Below, one piece after another: positions 24,380-35,014 of a stretch of DNA of 64,000 nt. Each line of letters starts with the position of its first letter. Within the stretch, counting starts at the first letter, position 1. The DNA lies in NCBI RefSeq assembly GCF_002575655.3, contig NC_053037.3, positions 507,540,544 to 507,604,543 on the forward strand, in the 5' to 3' direction. The notes under the pieces are model-generated. The model saw nothing but the letters and a program-made list of their open reading frames with translations. It did no database searches and had not been told where the DNA came from. The position numbers and the translations under genes were made by a program. The stretch comes from Aegilops tauschii subsp. strangulata. Taxonomy: Eukaryota > Streptophyta > Magnoliopsida > Poales > Poaceae.

Positions 24380-27201
24380 AGCATCCCCAAGCTTAATTCC
24401 TGCTCGTCCTCGAGTAGGTAAATGATAAAAACTGAATTTTTGATGTGGAATGCTACTTGGCATAATTTTCGATGTAATTGTCTTATTTGTGGTATGAATA
24501 TTCAGATCCGAAAGAGTCAAGATAAAAGTTTAATATTGACATAAAAATAATAATACTTCAAGCATACTAACTAAGCAATTATGTCTTCTCAAAATAACAT
24601 GGCCAAAGAAAGTTCATCCCTACAAAATCATATATTTTGGTCATGCTCCATTTTCGTCACACAAGAACGCTCTCATCATGCACAACCCCGATGACAACCC
24701 AAGCAATTGTTTCATACTTTAGTAGTCTCAAACTTTTTTCAACTTTCACGCAATATATGAGCGTGAGCCATGGATATAACACTATGGGTGGAATAGAATA
24801 TGATGATGGGGGTTATGTGGAGAAGACAAAAAAGGAGAAAGTCTCACATTGACGCGGCTAATCAACGAGCTAGGGAGATGCCCATTGATTGATGTCAATG
24901 CAAGGAGTAGGGATTGCCATGCAACGGATGCACTAGAGCTTATAAATGCATGAAAGCTCAACAAAAGAAACTAAGTGGGTGTGCATCCAACTTGCTTGCT
25001 CACGAAGACCTAGGGCATTTGAGGAAGCCCATTGTTGGAATATACAAGCCAAGTTCTATAATGAAAAATTCCCACTAGTATATGAAAGTGACAAAACAAG
25101 AGACTCTCTATCATAAAGATCATGGTGCTACTTTGAAGCACAAGTGTGGAAAAAAGGATAGTAGCATTGTCCCCTTTTTTATTTTATTTTTCTTTTGGGC
25201 CTTTCCTTTTTTGGCCTTTCTCTTTTTTTTATTTGGGACAATGCTCTATGAATGATGATCATCACACTTCTATTTATTTACAACTCAATTATTACAACTC
25301 GATACTAGGACAAACTATGACTCTATATGAATGCCTCCGGTGGTGTACCGGGATGGGCAATGAATCAAGAGTGACATGTATGAAATAATATGCATGGTGG
25401 CTTTGCCATAGATACAATGTCAACTACATGATCATGCAAGGCAATATGACAATGATGAAACGTGTCATGATAAACGGAACGGTGGAAAGTTGCATGGCAA
25501 TATATCTCGGAATGGCTATGGAAATGCCATAGTAGGTAGGTATGGTGGCTGTTTTGAGGAAGATATAAGGAGGTTTATGTGTGATAGAGCGTATCATATC
25601 ACGGGGTTTGGATGCACCGACGAAGTTTGCACCAACTCTCAAGGTGAGAAAGGGCAATGCACGGTACCGAAGAGGCTAGCAATGATGGAAGGGTGAGAGT
25701 GCGTATAATCCATGGACTCAACATTAGTCATAAAGAACTCACATACTTATTGCAAAAATCTACAAGTCATCAAAACCAAGCACTACGCGCATGCTCCTAG
25801 GGGGGATAGATTGGTAGGAAAAGACCATCGCTCGTCCCCGACCGCCACTCATAAGGAGGACAATCAAAGAACACCTCATGTTTCAAATTTGTTACACAAC
25901 ATTTACCATACTTGCATGCTACGGGATTTGCAAACTTTAACACAAGTATTTCTCAAATTCACAATTACTCAACTAGCACAACTTTAATATTACTACCTCC
26001 ATATCTCAAAACAATCATCAAGCATCAAACTTTTCTTAGTATTCAACGCACTTATAAGAAAGTTTTTACTAATCTTGGATGCCTATCATATTAGGATCAA
26101 TTTCACAATTTAAGCAAATTACCATGCTGTTTTGTAGAACTCTAAAAATGATATAAGTGAAGCATGAGAGAACAATTGTTTCTATAAAACAAAACCACCA
26201 CCGTGCTCTAAAAGATATAAGTGAAGCACTAGAGCAAAAACTATATAGCTCAAAAGATATAAGTGAAGCACATAGAGTATTTAATAAATTCCGAATCATG
26301 TGTGTCTCTCTCAAAAGGTGTGTACAGCAAGGATGATTGTGGTAAACTAAAAGCAAAGACTCAAATCATACAAGACGCTCCAAGCAAAACACATATCATG
26401 TGGTGAATAAAAATATAGCTCCAAGTAAAGTTACCGATGGACGAAGACGAAAGAGGGGATGCCTTCCGGGGCATCCCCAAGCTTTGGCTTTTTGGTGTCC
26501 TTGAATTTACCTTGGTGTGACTTGGGCATCCCCAAGCTTAGGCTCTTGCCACTCCTTGTTCCATAATCCATCAAATCTTTACCCAAAACTTGAAAACTTC
26601 ACAACACAAAACTCAACAGAAAATCTCATGAGCTCCGTTAGCGAAAGAAAACAAAACACCACTTCAAGGTACTGTAATGAACTCATTCTTTATTTATATT
26701 GGTGTTAAACCTAATGTATTCCAACTTCTCTATGGTTTATAAACTATTTTACTAGCCATAGACTCATCAAAATTAGCAAACAACAAACGAAAAACAGAAT
26801 CTGTCAAAAACAGAACAGTCTGTAGTAATCTGTAACTAATGCAAACTTCTGGAACTCAAACAATTCTACCAAAATAGGACTACCTAGATAATTTGTTCAT
26901 TGATCTACTGCAATTGGAATGAGTATTTTATCACGTTCTGGTGATTTTTAACAATTGTTTTCGTGAACAGAAAGTTTCTGGAATTTTCAGCAAGATCAAA
27001 TAACTATCATCCAAGAAGATCCTATAGGTTTTACTTGGCACAAACACTAATTAAAACACCAAGACAAATCTAACCAGAGGCTAGATCAAAGATTTATTAC
27101 TAAATAGGAGCAAAAAGCAAAAAACTAAAATAAAATTGGGTTGCCTCCCAACAAGCGCTATCGTTTAACGCCCCTAGCTAGGCATAAAAACAAGGATAGA
27201 T
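24380..27201 (-). other. 3' untranslated region of the minus-strand Sabrina-like element
   Basis: 2.8 kb with only short, unconvincing ORFs. It is largely collinear with 35015-37816 of the plus-strand copy, for example the GGCATCCCC...AAGCTT repeats near 26460-26540. Conservation of such a long non-coding tail in both copies suggests it matters to the element, perhaps for packaging or RNA stability; that is inference. Confidence 0.6.
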
Positions 27202-28047
27202 CTAGGTGTTACCATAATAATGGTAAGGTAAATCGTGAAAAGTCCTTTCGTATTCTCTGTGTTCAGCAGCAAGTTTCCTTTGTGGCAAGCAAAAGTAATC
27301 AAAGGGGTTAAATTTAATAGGACAAAAGTCCCCAAGATCAAGCTCGGGAGGTATGGGTTCCGCCCTTGGCCCCTTATATTGCACAACCAATTCATCATTA
27401 CAAGCGTTCTTTTGACAAAAAGTCACGAGTCTTTGCTCAAGAGAAAGACCTAACCCATTATTTTGAATAGCAAAGTCGTCATTAAGTTCAGAAATTCTAT
27501 CAACTAAAACATCGGTAGGAACCTTTTTTCTAAGGTTTTCATTATAGGCAACATGATCCAAAGATTGTAAACGCATTATGTCTCCTTGATTAAAAAGGAT
27601 AGCTTCTATGGGAGGATGACCAGCATCCACCCTATAATGCGCAAAAATTTCTTTAGCCTCTTTCATTATAAATCTGAACTCATGGGCCAAAAAGATAGTA
27701 GAGGCACGCTTAACAGAAGAGTGCTCAATATTATAAAATTCTAGGAAAATTCTTTGTATGCAAGGATGCATATGAAGAAATTGCCTTTCAAGTTCAACTA
27801 TGAGCAAAGATATCACATCCGCAAGGCTACTAGTTCTATGAAGAATAGAGCCACCCATGATGGGCAAAGCACCGGCACAAGTAAATAAATCTTGACTAAC
27901 TCCTTTCCCAATAATATTACCTCTACCGACTCGAAACTTTTTAGTATGCAAGATAGTAGGTTCCTCAAGAGGATCATCGAAGGCATCAAAGTTTCCCATG
28001 TTATTATTATTGCCTTCATTCGCGATAACCTCCCCAGATTCAGACAT
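27202..28047 (-). CDS. 281-aa ORF of the minus-strand Sabrina-like element, function unknown
   Basis: An intact ORF starting 195 bp inside the 5' LTR, after a short pyrimidine-rich leader. It begins MSESGEVIANEGNNNNMG and is acidic and Asn-rich at the N-terminus. The middle is mostly alpha-helical in character, with segments such as EAKEIFAHYRVDAGHPPIEA, and the C-terminus is Pro- and Tyr-rich. I see no zinc knuckle, protease or RT motif. By position it occupies the gag slot, but I do not recognise it as a typical gag. The plus-strand relative at 34181 carries an apparently different ORF in the same slot. It is intact, while most of its neighbours are broken. Confidence 0.6.
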   Translation of the reverse strand: MSESGEVIANEGNNNNMGNFDAFDDPLEEPTILHTKKFRVGRGNIIGKGVSQDLFTCAGALPIMGGSILHRTSSLADVISLLIVELERQFLHMHPCIQRIFLEFYNIEHSSVKRASTIFLAHEFRFIMKEAKEIFAHYRVDAGHPPIEAILFNQGDIMRLQSLDHVAYNENLRKKVPTDVLVDRISELNDDFAIQNNGLGLSLEQRLVTFCQKNACNDELVVQYKGPRAEPIPPELDLGDFCPIKFNPFDYFCLPQRKLAAEHREYERTFHDLPYHYYGNT

Positions 28048-28242
28048 GGCAAAAGAAAGGCAAGCAGAAAAGAGGGCGAACAGAAAAAGAGGGTGAATAA
28101 AACGGCAAGGGTGAAGTGGGGGAGAGGAAACCGAGAGGCAAATGGCAAATAATGTAATGCGAGGGATAAGAGTTTGTGATGGGTACTTCGTATGTCTTGA
28201 CTTGTGCGTAGACTCCCCGACAACGGCGCTAGAAATCCTTCT

Positions 28243-29817
28243 TGCTACCTCTTGAGAACTGCGTTGGTTTTCCCTTGAAGAGGAAAGGGTGATGCAGTAA
28301 AGTAGCGTAAGTATTTCCCTCAGTTTTTGAGAACCAAGGTATCAATCCAGTAGGAGACCATGCTCAAGTCCCACGCACCTACACAAACAAATAAGAACCT
28401 TGAAACCAACGCGATAAAGGGGTTGTCAATCCCTTCACGACCACTTGCAAAAGTGAGATCTGATAGAGATGATAAGATAATATTTTTGGTATTTTTATGA
28501 TAAAGACTAAAAGTAAAGAAAACAAAATAAACGGTAATAGAAATAACGGTAGAATAATATGATAGAGAATAGACCCGGGGGCCATAGGTTTCACTAGTGG
28601 CTTCTCTCAAGATAGCATAAGTATTACGGTGGGTAAACGAATTACTGTCGAGCAATTGATAGAATTGAGCATAGTTATGAGAATATCTAGGTATGATCAT
28701 GTATATAGGCATCATGTCCGTGACAAGTAGACCGACTCCTGCCTGCATCTACTACTATTACTCCACACATCGACCGCTATCCAGCATGCATCTAGAGTAT
28801 TAAGTTCATAAGAACGGAGTAACGCTTAAGCAAGATGACATGATGTAGAGGGATAAACTCATGCAATATGATATAAACCCCATCTTTTTATCCTCGATGG
28901 CAACAATACAATACGTGTCGTTTCCCCTACTGTCACTGGGATCGAGCACCGCAAGATTGAACCCAAAGCTAAGCACTTCTCCCATTGCAAGAAAGATCAA
29001 TCTGGTAGGCCAAACCAAACTGATAATTCGAAGAGACTTGCAAAGATAACCAATCATACATAAAATTTAGAGGAGATTCAAATATTATTCATAGATAATC
29101 TTGAGCATAAACCCACAATTCATCGGATCTTGGCAAACACATCGCAAAAGAATAGTTACATCAAATAGATCTCCAAGAGAATCGAGGAGAACTTTGTATT
29201 GAGATCCAAAGAGAGAGAAGAAGCCATCTAGCTAATAACTATGGACCCGAAGGTCTGAGGTAAACTACTCACACATCATCGGAGAGGCTATGGTGTTGAT
29301 GTAGAAGCCCTGCGTGATCAATGCCCCCTCCGACGGAGCGCCGGAAAAGGCCCCAAGATGGGATCTCACGAATACAGAAGGTTGCGGCGGTGGAAATAGG
29401 GTTTTGGCTCCGTATCTGATGTTTCCAGGGTATGTGAGTATATATAGGCGGAGGAGGTCGGTCAGGAGAGCAACGAGGGGCCCACGAGGGTGGACGGCGC
29501 GCCCAGGGGGGTAGGCGCGCCCCCTGCCTCGTGGCCTCCTCGTTGATTGCTTGACGTCCACTCCAAGTCCTCTAGATCACGTTTGTTTCGAAAATCACGT
29601 TCTCGAAGGTTTCATTCCGTTTGGACTCCGTTTGATATCCTTTTCCTTCGAAACACTGAAATAGGCAAAAAAAATAGCAATTTGGGCTGGGCCTCCGGTT
29701 AATAGGTTAGTCCCAAAAATAATATAAAAGTGTATAATAAAGCCCATTAAACGTCCAAAACAGAATATATAATAGCGTGGAACAATCAAAAATTATAGAT
29801 ACGTTGGAGACGTATCA
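28243..29817 (-). repeat. 5' LTR of the minus-strand Sabrina-like element
   Basis: 1575 bp, bordered by the duplication gtgaa at 29818. Differences from the 3' LTR are few (a handful of substitutions and short indels), implying a fairly recent insertion compared with the surrounding element. Confidence 0.9.
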
Positions 29818-29957
29818 GTGAATCTAAAGGAGAACTGGATGGCAGTTCCTTACCTCCCCTCATCTTAGAGGGAAATATCTTGGTCTTAGCATCCTTCATA
29901 TTCCTCATAGTGATAAATTGATAATAATCTGAAGTGACTCAACAAATATAGCTATGC

Positions 29958-29975
29958 TCCCTGGCAACGGCGCCA
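29958..29975 (-). promoter_or_regulatory. Primer-binding site of the 30.5-kb element, tRNA-Asp type
   Basis: The minus strand reads TGGCGCCGTTGCCAGGGA, 11 bp inside the 5' LTR edge at 29987. It is complementary to the 3' end of plant tRNA-Asp, as used by Athila-lineage elements. Confidence 0.75.
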
Positions 29976-29986
29976 GAAAAAGGTCT

Positions 29987-31352
29987 TGATAACCCACAAG
30001 TATAGGGGATCGCAACAGTTTTCGAGGGTAGAGTAATCAACCCAAATTTATAGATTCGACACAAGGGGAGCCAACGAATATTTGTAGGTATTAGCAGCTG
30101 AGTTGTCAATTCAACCACACCTGGAGATTAATTATCTACAGCAAAGTAATCAGTAGCAAAGTAGTATGATAGTTTTGATAGTAGTGACAGCAGCAATAGT
30201 AACGGTAACAGTGATAGCAGTATTTTGTAGCAAGTGCAACAGTAACGATAGTAGTAGTAACTTAGCAAGAACAATATAGGATAAATTCGTATGTATTGGA
30301 TCGGTAACTTGTTGGATGATATTCATCATGTGACAGTCATAACCTAGGGCGATACGGCACTAGCTCCAGCTCATAAATATAATGTAGGCATGTATTCCGT
30401 AAATAGTCATACATGCTTATGGAAAGAACTTGCATGACATCTTTTGTCCTACCCTCCCATGGCAGCGGGGTCCTATTGGAAACTAAGGGATATTAAGGCC
30501 TCCTTTTAATAGAGAGCCGGAACAAAGCATTAACACACGGTGAATACATGAACTCCTCAAACTACGGTCATCACCGGGAGCGGTCCCGACTATTGTCACT
30601 CCGGGGTTGCCGGATCATAACATGTAGTAGGTGACTATAACTTGCAAGATCAGATCTAGAACATGGATATAATGGTGATAACATAAACGGTTCAGACCTG
30701 AATTCATGGCACCCGGGCCCAAAGTGACAAGCACTAAGCATGGCAAAGTCATAGCAACATCAATCTCAGAACATAGTGGATACTAGGGATCCAACTCCTC
30801 ACCGACCAGCGAGCCTACAAAGGAATTACTCACTCCCAGTGGGGAGCATCATGGAATTGGCGATGGAGAAGGGTTGGTGATAAGAATGAAGATCCCCCTC
30901 TCCGGAGCCCCAAACGGACTCTAGATATGGCCTCCCGATGAAGAACAGGAGGTGACGGCGGCTCCGTCTCGTGGATCGCGATAATTCTTTATCCCTCATT
31001 TTTTCTGGAAAAATAGGATTTTATAGCGTCGGTTTTAGGGTCTGCGGGGCCACCAGGTGGGGACAACCCACCGGGGCACGCCTGGGAGGGCAGGCACGCC
31101 CTAGTGTGTTGTGCCCACCCAGGTGCCCCCCTCCGGTGGCTCTTGGGTCCAAAAATTCTCTTTATTGATATAAAAAATCCTCGAAAAGTTTCGTTCCATT
31201 CCGAGAACTTTTATTTATGCACAAAAACAACACCATGGTAGTTCTGCTAAATACAGTGTCAGTCCAGGGTTAGTTTCATTCAAATCATGCAAATTAGAGT
31301 CCAAAACAAGAGGAGAAGCGTTAGGAAAAGTAGATACGTTGGAGACGTATCA
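29987..31352 (-). repeat. 5' LTR of the 30.5-kb element
   Basis: 1366 bp, matching 833-2230 with many small differences, including a missing ~50-bp stretch near 30791. It ends GTTGGAGACGTATCA, followed by the duplication gcctc. Its divergence from its partner is clearly greater than that between the Sabrina-like LTR pairs, so this is the older insertion, as the nesting requires. Confidence 0.85.
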
Positions 31353-32352
31353 GCCTCCATCTCCTCATGCCACCCCATGAAGTCCTGCCTTGAGGTAGGA
31401 GACGGTGGGGTCACCTCGACTCCTCTGCCCGTAGAGGCACGGATGGTCGCCTCCGGCCGCCGCATCGGCTCTAGGGCGGCCGGGGTCGAGGACTTGGGGC
31501 GTCCGAGCTCTCTTCTGTCTTTGGCCAAAGGTTTTTTTCCTTGGTCTTCAACGGCCGAAGTTTGAACCTCGGCCACAGGATCGATGGTGACGCCTTCCGT
31601 GTTTAAGACGGAAGGGGAAGGAGATGTGTTTGCGCCTATTCCGCTCTCCGCCATCTCGGGCGGGGAGAGTTTGTTCTCCGATGATTTGTCACCGAGGAAG
31701 GCGCGTTGCGGACTGTGAAGGCAGGAGATGTGTCAAGAGTTAAGAGGATATTGATTAAAACATATCGCGTAAAGCACAGTGAATAAAAATACCTCCTCGG
31801 CGGCGACCTCTCCCTGTGCTTCGAGGGGATCACGTCCTCGGAGGAATCGGCGGTGGCGGATGGCTGACCGAACTGGGCCATGAAGGCTTTTCGAAGCCTC
31901 CTTCAAGGTTGAGGAGGACCATCCTCCTCGGGGTGTTTAGATGTCACCTTCTTCCTCTTAGGGGAGTCAACCTCCCTCGCCCCCTCGTCTTCTTCCTCCT
32001 CCTCGTGAGCAGAGGAGATGGGGTGTCCTCGGACCTGGTGTCCGAGGGTTCTCAGATCCGCAGTCCCTCCCTCTTCCTGTTCGGCTCTTTCTTCTCCTTA
32101 GCCAGAACCACATATGGTTTCTCGGCCAGCAGAACTTCGAGTTGAGGAGTCTGGGCCTCTTCAGGCAATGGCGTCGGGCAGTTCATTTTCTCTGCCTCAT
32201 TGCACCAAGCCTGATTATAGAGAAGTAAATATGATTGCTCTAATAAAGAGACATAAGATGAAGAAAGGGTAAAAGCTGTGAATAAACTATTTTACCTCAG
32301 ATGGGCCGCGGTCAGCCTCGAGGCTTCAGTCTTCTCCTTTCTTGGGGAACAT
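31353..32352 (-). pseudogene. Antisense Gypsy ORF, middle piece, with intron-like gaps
   Basis: Minus-strand coding sequence of the Tat-like base element: an Arg/Glu-rich and Pro-rich low-complexity protein. The stretch starting MAESGIGANTSPSPSVLNTE near 31654 has an open frame of about 100 codons to the duplication. Two AT-rich gaps with GT...AG borders are visible: about 31789-31717 (GGAG|GTATTTTTA to CTTCACAG|TCCGC) and about 32297-32212 (GAG|GTAAAATAG to ATAATCAG|GCTTGG). The piece is cut by the 833-31352 element on one side and the 32353-39393 element on the other. Frameshifts exist between the pieces. Confidence 0.5.
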
Positions 32353-33926
32353 TGATACGTCTCCAACGTATCTATAATTTTAGATTGTTCCATGCTATTA
32401 TATATTCTGTTTTGGACGTTTAATGGGCTTTATTATACACTTTATATTATTTTTGGGACTAACCTATTAACCGGAGGCCCAGCCCAAATTGCTGTTTTTT
32501 TGCCTATTTCAGTGTTTCGAAGGAAAGGAATACCAAACGGAGTCCAAACAGAATGAAACCTTCGGGAACGTGATTTTCGGAACAAACGTGATCCAGAGGA
32601 CTTCGAGTGGACGTCAAGCAATCAACGAGGAGGCCACAAGGCAGGGGGCGCGCCTACCCCCTGGGCGCGCCCTCCACCCTCGTGGGCCCCTCGTAGCTCC
32701 ACCGACCTACTTATTGCTCCTATATATACCTACGTAACCCGAAAACATCAGTTACGGAGCAAAAATCCTATTTCCACCGCCGCAACCTTTTGTACCCATG
32801 AGATCCCATCTTGGGGCCTTTTCCGGCGCTCCGTCGGAGGGGGCATCGATCACGGAGGGCTTCTACATCAACACCATAGCCTCTCCGATGATGTGTGAGT
32901 AGTTTACCTCAGACCTTCGGGTCCATAGTTATTAGCTAGATGGCTTCTTCTCTCTCTTTGGATCTCAATACAAAGTTCTCCTCGATTCTCTTGGAGATCT
33001 ATTCGATGTAATCTTATTTTGCGGTGTGTTTGTCGAGATCCGATGAATTGTGGGTTTATGATCAAGATTATCTATGAATAATATTTAAATCTCCTATGAA
33101 TTCTTTTATGTATGATTGGTTATCTTTGCAAGTCTCTTCGAATTATCAGTTTGGTTTGGCCTACTAGATTGATCTTTCTTGCAATGGGAGAAGTGCTTAG
33201 CTTTGGGTTCAATCTTGCGGTGCTCGATCCTAGTGACAGAAGGGGAAACGACACGTATTGTATTGTTGCCATCGAGGATAAAAAGATGGGGTTTACATCA
33301 TATTGCATGAGTTTATCCCTCTACATCATGTCATCTTGCTTAAAGCGTTACTCCGTTCTTATGAACTTAATACTCTAGATGCATGCTGGATAGCAGTCGA
33401 TGTGTGGAGTAATAGTAGTACATGCAGGCAGGAGTCGGTGTACTTGTCACGGACGTGATGCCTATATACATGATCATACCTAGATATTCTCATAACTATG
33501 CTCAATTCTATCAATTGCTCGACAGTAATTTGTTTACCCACCATAATACTTATGCTATCTTGAGAGAAGCCACGAGTGAAACCTATGGCTCCCGGGTCTA
33601 TTCTCTATCATATTAACCTACCGTTATTTCTATTACCATTTATTTTGCTTTCTTTACTTTTAGTTTTTATCATAAAAATACGAAAATATTATCTTATCAT
33701 CTCTATCAGATCTCACTTTTGCAAGTGGCCGTGAAGGGATTGACAACCCCTTTATCGCGTTGGTTGCAAGGTTCTTATTTGTTTCTGTAGGTGTGTGGGA
33801 CTTGAGCGTGGTCTCCTACTGGATTGATACCTTGGTTCTCAAAAACTGAGGGAAATACTTACGCTAATTTACTGCATCACCCTTTCCTCTTCAAGGGAAA
33901 ACCAACGCAGTGCTCAGGAGGTAGCA
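32353..33926 (+). repeat. 5' LTR of the plus-strand Sabrina-like element
   Basis: It starts with TGATACGTCTCCAACGTATC and ends AGGAGGTAGCA. The TATATATA box at 32721-32728 should be the LTR core promoter. Confidence 0.9.
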
Positions 33927-34180
33927 AGAAGGATTTCTAGCGCTGTTGCCGAGGAGTCTACGCACAAGTCAGCACATACCAAGTACCCATCACAAACTCT
34001 TATCCCTCGCATTACATTATTTGCCATTTGCCTCTCGTTTCCTCTCCCCCACTTCACCTTTGCCTTTTCTTCGCCCTTCTTCTGTTCGTCTTTTCGTTTG
34101 CCTTGATGTCTTACTTGGCTCGTTTGCTCGTTTGGTTGGAATAGTTGTGTATTTATTGCTAAACAGAGAACCTAAGATCT

Positions 34181-35014
34181 ATGGATCCTCATCCTCTTGC
34201 CAATCTTTTTAAGAGATCCAATTATGATGAACCAATTCCTAGTGATTTGGGTGCACTAGATTATCTTTATAAGGTTTTGCTTGAAATCCGTGAATCTGAA
34301 AATTGTGATGAAGTGCTTTATGAAGTGATTCACGATAGATCTTTGAATAAAAAGCATGACTGCAATGATGTTATTATAAATTCTATTAATGTCAATTGTG
34401 TTAATAATATGCAAAACCCTAAGCTTGGGGATGCTTAGTTTGCTATGTCTACTACTTGTTGCAATGATCATGATTGGGGAGATTCTTCTTATGATCTAGA
34501 AAATTTATTTAAGCCCCATCATGAATATGAGATTGATAATAATGTTTGCAATAGTATTTAAAGTGGGTTTGGAAGAGTGTCAACTTTAGATCCCACATAT
34601 TTGGATAATGTTCAATCTTATGAAGTTTTTGATAAAAGTGGGTTTGGAGAGGTCATGACTTTAGTTTATGTTATTCCCACTATTTTGGAAGAGTGTCAAC
34701 TTTGCATGCATGTGGATCATCTAGAGAATATGTTATGTGATAGCTATATTGTCGAATTTGAATATGATCTTACATGTAATTATTATGAGAGAGGAAAATA
34801 TGGTTGTAGAAGTTTTCATGTTACTAAATTACCTCTCTTCATGTTGAGATTGCTATCGTCACTTTCTTCTTCCTTGCATATGCTAGTTTTTGCTTGCCTT
34901 GCAAATTTGTTTGCTTATAATATGCCTATGCATAGGAAGTATGTTAGACTTAGATGTGTTTGTCACGTGTTTTATGATGCTCTCTTTGCGCTGCAATTCT
35001 TGTCTTTCATGTGA
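34181..35014 (+). pseudogene. ORF of the plus-strand Sabrina-like element with two in-frame stops
   Basis: A single frame of 277 codons runs from ATG at 34181 to TGA at 35012-35014, broken only by TAG at 34436-34438 and TAA at 34559-34561. It begins MDPHPLANLFKRSNYDEPIP. The acidic, Asn- and Asp-rich middle contains HHEYEIDNNVCNS, and the C-terminal 60 residues are strongly hydrophobic (LRLLSSLSSSLHMLVFACLA), suggesting a membrane segment. No gag or pol motif is visible. It lies in the same slot as the 281-codon ORF of the minus-strand copy but shows no obvious similarity to it by eye. Because the frame is otherwise undamaged, the stops look recent. Confidence 0.6.

Larger units (their letters stand above)
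22797..29817 (-). mobile_element. Complete Sabrina-like LTR retrotransposon, minus strand
   Basis: LTRs at 22797-24379 (1583 bp) and 28243-29817 (1575 bp) are nearly identical and flanked by a perfect 5-bp duplication, gtgaa (22792-22796 and 29818-29822). On the minus strand the primer-binding region lies at about 28210-28230 (AGCGCCGTTGTCGGGG, tRNA-Asp type with one change). The purine tract AAGCTTGGGGATGC ends at 24380. The 3.9-kb interior holds one 281-codon ORF and about 2.8 kb of 3' non-coding sequence. No pol domains are present, so it is non-autonomous. It inserted into the gag leader of the 30.5-kb element. The Sabrina name is from remembered LTR resemblance. Confidence 0.9.
833..31352 (-). 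mobile_element. 30.5-kb nested Athila-like LTR retrotransposon, minus strand
   Basis: Two related LTRs (833-2230 and 29987-31352) in the same orientation are flanked by a perfect 5-bp duplication, gcctc, at 828-832 and 31353-31357. The element runs on the minus strand: its primer-binding site (29958-29975) lies inside the high-coordinate LTR and its purine tract (rc of 2231-2246) lies inside the low-coordinate LTR. Own sequence left after removing later insertions: 2231-2910, 16525-17508, 19275-22796 and 29818-29986. It encodes gag, a retropepsin and one extra ORF. I recognise no reverse transcriptase, RNase H or integrase, so it appears non-autonomous. The primer-binding site matches the tRNA-Asp type used by the Athila lineage. 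Most of its present length is nested insertions. Confidence 0.85.
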
